Shown here piece after piece: positions 4,435-5,112 of a DNA stretch of 5,112 nt. How positions within the stretch are numbered: position 1 is the stretch's first letter; each line of letters begins with the position of its first letter. Both the position numbers and the translations under genes were made by a program. Source of the stretch: an uncultured Hyphomicrobiales bacterium (lineage in GTDB: Bacteria > Pseudomonadota > Alphaproteobacteria > Rhizobiales > Beijerinckiaceae); contig CAIZGQ010000703.1 of assembly GCA_903932565.1 (NCBI GenBank), positions 1 to 5,112 of the forward strand, read 5' to 3'. The notes beneath the pieces were generated by a model. That model did no database searches. It had not been told where the DNA came from and worked only from the letters and a program-made list of their open reading frames with translations.

Positions 4435-4463
4435 GAGCGGTGCCGGCGCTTTGCGCTCATTTT
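4435..4463 (+). terminator. Weak hairpin plus T-rich end in the gap before the FzlA-like gene
   Basis: GAGCG (4435-4439) can pair with CGCTC (4454-4458), followed by ATTTT. The stem is only 5 base pairs with a 14-base loop that includes the self-complementary GCCGGC. It may end the transcript of the small ORF. The rest of 4407-4620 shows no convincing gene or structural RNA, apart from the candidate promoter at 4509-4537. Confidence 0.22.
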
Positions 4464-4508
4464 GAGCTGGCGCACACGAGCCATGCCGTGCGGAAGACCA
4501 GCAATGGG

Positions 4509-4537
4509 TTTACGGGCTGGACCTGCTCTCTTATAGC
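4509..4537 (+). promoter_or_regulatory. Candidate promoter of the FzlA-like gene
   Basis: TTTACG (4509-4514) and TATAGC (4532-4537) are separated by 17 bases, each matching 4 of 6 consensus bases. The transcript would start near 4544, leaving a leader of about 77 bases before the ATG at 4621. This is the best-spaced pair I found in the gap. Confidence 0.35.
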
Positions 4538-4620
4538 GGTGTCAGGTTGCGTTGCGACGCGGCCACCTCTGGCGTCCAGGCCTTCACCATCCCCCTGTGG
4601 TCGCGCTTTCCCGGATCCTC

Positions 4621-5112
4621 ATGGCGACGCTCTATCACCATCCGTTTTGTCCGCAGTCCCGATTCATACGCCTCGTGCTTGCCGAATTCGGGTTGGAGCC
4701 CGAGCTTGTGGAAGAACGTATTCACGAGCGGCGGCCGGAGTTTCTGGTGCTGAATCCCGCCGGGCAGACGCCCGTGCTGGTGGACGAGATGATGCCATCG
4801 GTCCCTGGGGCGGCAATTATTTGCGAATATCTCGACGAGACGTTTGGTCTGGCGATGGGCGAGCGTCGTCTGCTCCCAGAGGATCCTGCCGGGCGCATCG
4901 AAGTCCGCCGCCTGGTGGAATGGTTCAACATCAAGTTTTTCGCTGAAGTCTCCAGCTGGCTGGTAACGGAGAAGATCTACAAGCGGTTCCTGCGACCCGA
5001 GCAGGGCGGCGGTGCGCCTGACATGGATGCCGTGCGGGCAGCCCGCACCAACATTCGTTACCATTTGCGCTACATTGGCTGGCTGACCGGCCGACGGAAC
5101 TGGCTGGCGGGC
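4621..5112 (+). CDS. fzlA: Glutathione S-transferase-fold protein resembling the FtsZ-binding division protein FzlA (partial)
   Basis: The gene starts at 4621 and is cut by the window edge after 164 residues; full-length relatives have about 230. The N-terminal thioredoxin-like GST domain (about 1-75) has LYHHPFCPQSRFIRLVLAEF (4-23), then FLVLNPAGQTPVLVDE (41-56) with the cis-proline at Pro51, and PGAAIICEYLDETF (62-75). The helical C-terminal domain begins near 90 and contains RRLVEWFNIKFFAEV (96-110), KIYKRFL (118-124), GGGAPD (129-134) and RYHLRYIGWLTGRRNWLAG (146-164). This combination, especially the KIYKRF and GGGAPD stretch and the YHLxYIGWL helix, is what I recall of FzlA, which in Caulobacter binds FtsZ filaments, bends them and drives constriction rather than acting on glutathione. 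The upstream ribosome site is weak (GGA at 4613-4615). A general GST is the alternative, less likely given the motif set. Confidence 0.85.
   Translation, partial: MATLYHHPFCPQSRFIRLVLAEFGLEPELVEERIHERRPEFLVLNPAGQTPVLVDEMMPSVPGAAIICEYLDETFGLAMGERRLLPEDPAGRIEVRRLVEWFNIKFFAEVSSWLVTEKIYKRFLRPEQGGGAPDMDAVRAARTNIRYHLRYIGWLTGRRNWLAG

Noticed and set aside
4011..4484. Minus-strand frame of 157 codons across the nth end and the small ORF
   Set aside because: It overlaps the conserved Fe-S end of nth and has no family resemblance or convincing ribosome site; judged a shadow.
4416..5064. Long alternate frames (plus 4416-4946, minus 5064-4531) over the FzlA-like gene
   Set aside because: Both overlap a gene with clear family motifs and have compositions (Arg/Ser/Pro-rich or His/Gln-rich) expected of shadow frames in GC-rich DNA.
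1..5112. CRISPR array, insertion sequence, tRNA or rRNA genes
   Set aside because: No regularly spaced repeats, transposase-like frames, terminal repeats or tRNA-like cloverleaf sequences were seen on either strand.

Overview
The window looks like an ordinary chromosomal stretch of a GC-rich alphaproteobacterium, most likely of the Hyphomicrobiales (rhizobial or Devosia-like) type. Three things support this: a small heat-shock protein followed directly by a DUF1150 gene, a DUF2244 gene divergent from nth, and a glutathione-S-transferase-fold protein resembling the FtsZ-binding division protein FzlA, a family known from Alphaproteobacteria. No mobile element, CRISPR array, rRNA or tRNA gene was seen.

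Layout. Positions 1-458 (minus strand) hold an open reading frame that runs off the window edge. It starts as a zinc-dependent alcohol dehydrogenase, switches in frame at about residue 90 to an internal piece of the HslV protease, and appears to switch again about 12 residues before the edge. This is the strangest feature here; it is either an assembly chimera at a contig end or a recombination remnant. A divergent intergenic region follows, then a membrane-anchored Tim44-like-domain protein (606-1625). Next come a small heat-shock protein (1769-2200), preceded by a heat-shock-like promoter and a folded leader, and DUF1150 (2254-2535), probably as one transcript. A strong bidirectional terminator (2568-2605) separates these from a convergent DUF2244 membrane protein (2626-3105, minus).

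DUF2244 diverges from nth (3186-4040), an endonuclease III with an unusual lysine/alanine-rich, histone-H1-like tail of about 75 residues. The nth promoter is placed so that its transcript would begin at or next to the start codon. A region with a TTGCAAT inverted repeat leads to an unrecognised small ORF (4170-4406). After a 214-base gap with no recognisable gene, a FzlA-like gene starts at 4621 and continues past the right edge.

Functionally this is a mix of housekeeping genes: protein quality control (Hsp20/DUF1150), base-excision repair (Nth) and cell division (FzlA-like), plus membrane proteins of unknown role. I did not find a convincing new multi-gene system. The items most worth a second look are the alcohol dehydrogenase-HslV chimera, the basic tail of Nth with its different codon use, and the promoter and leader of the small heat-shock gene.
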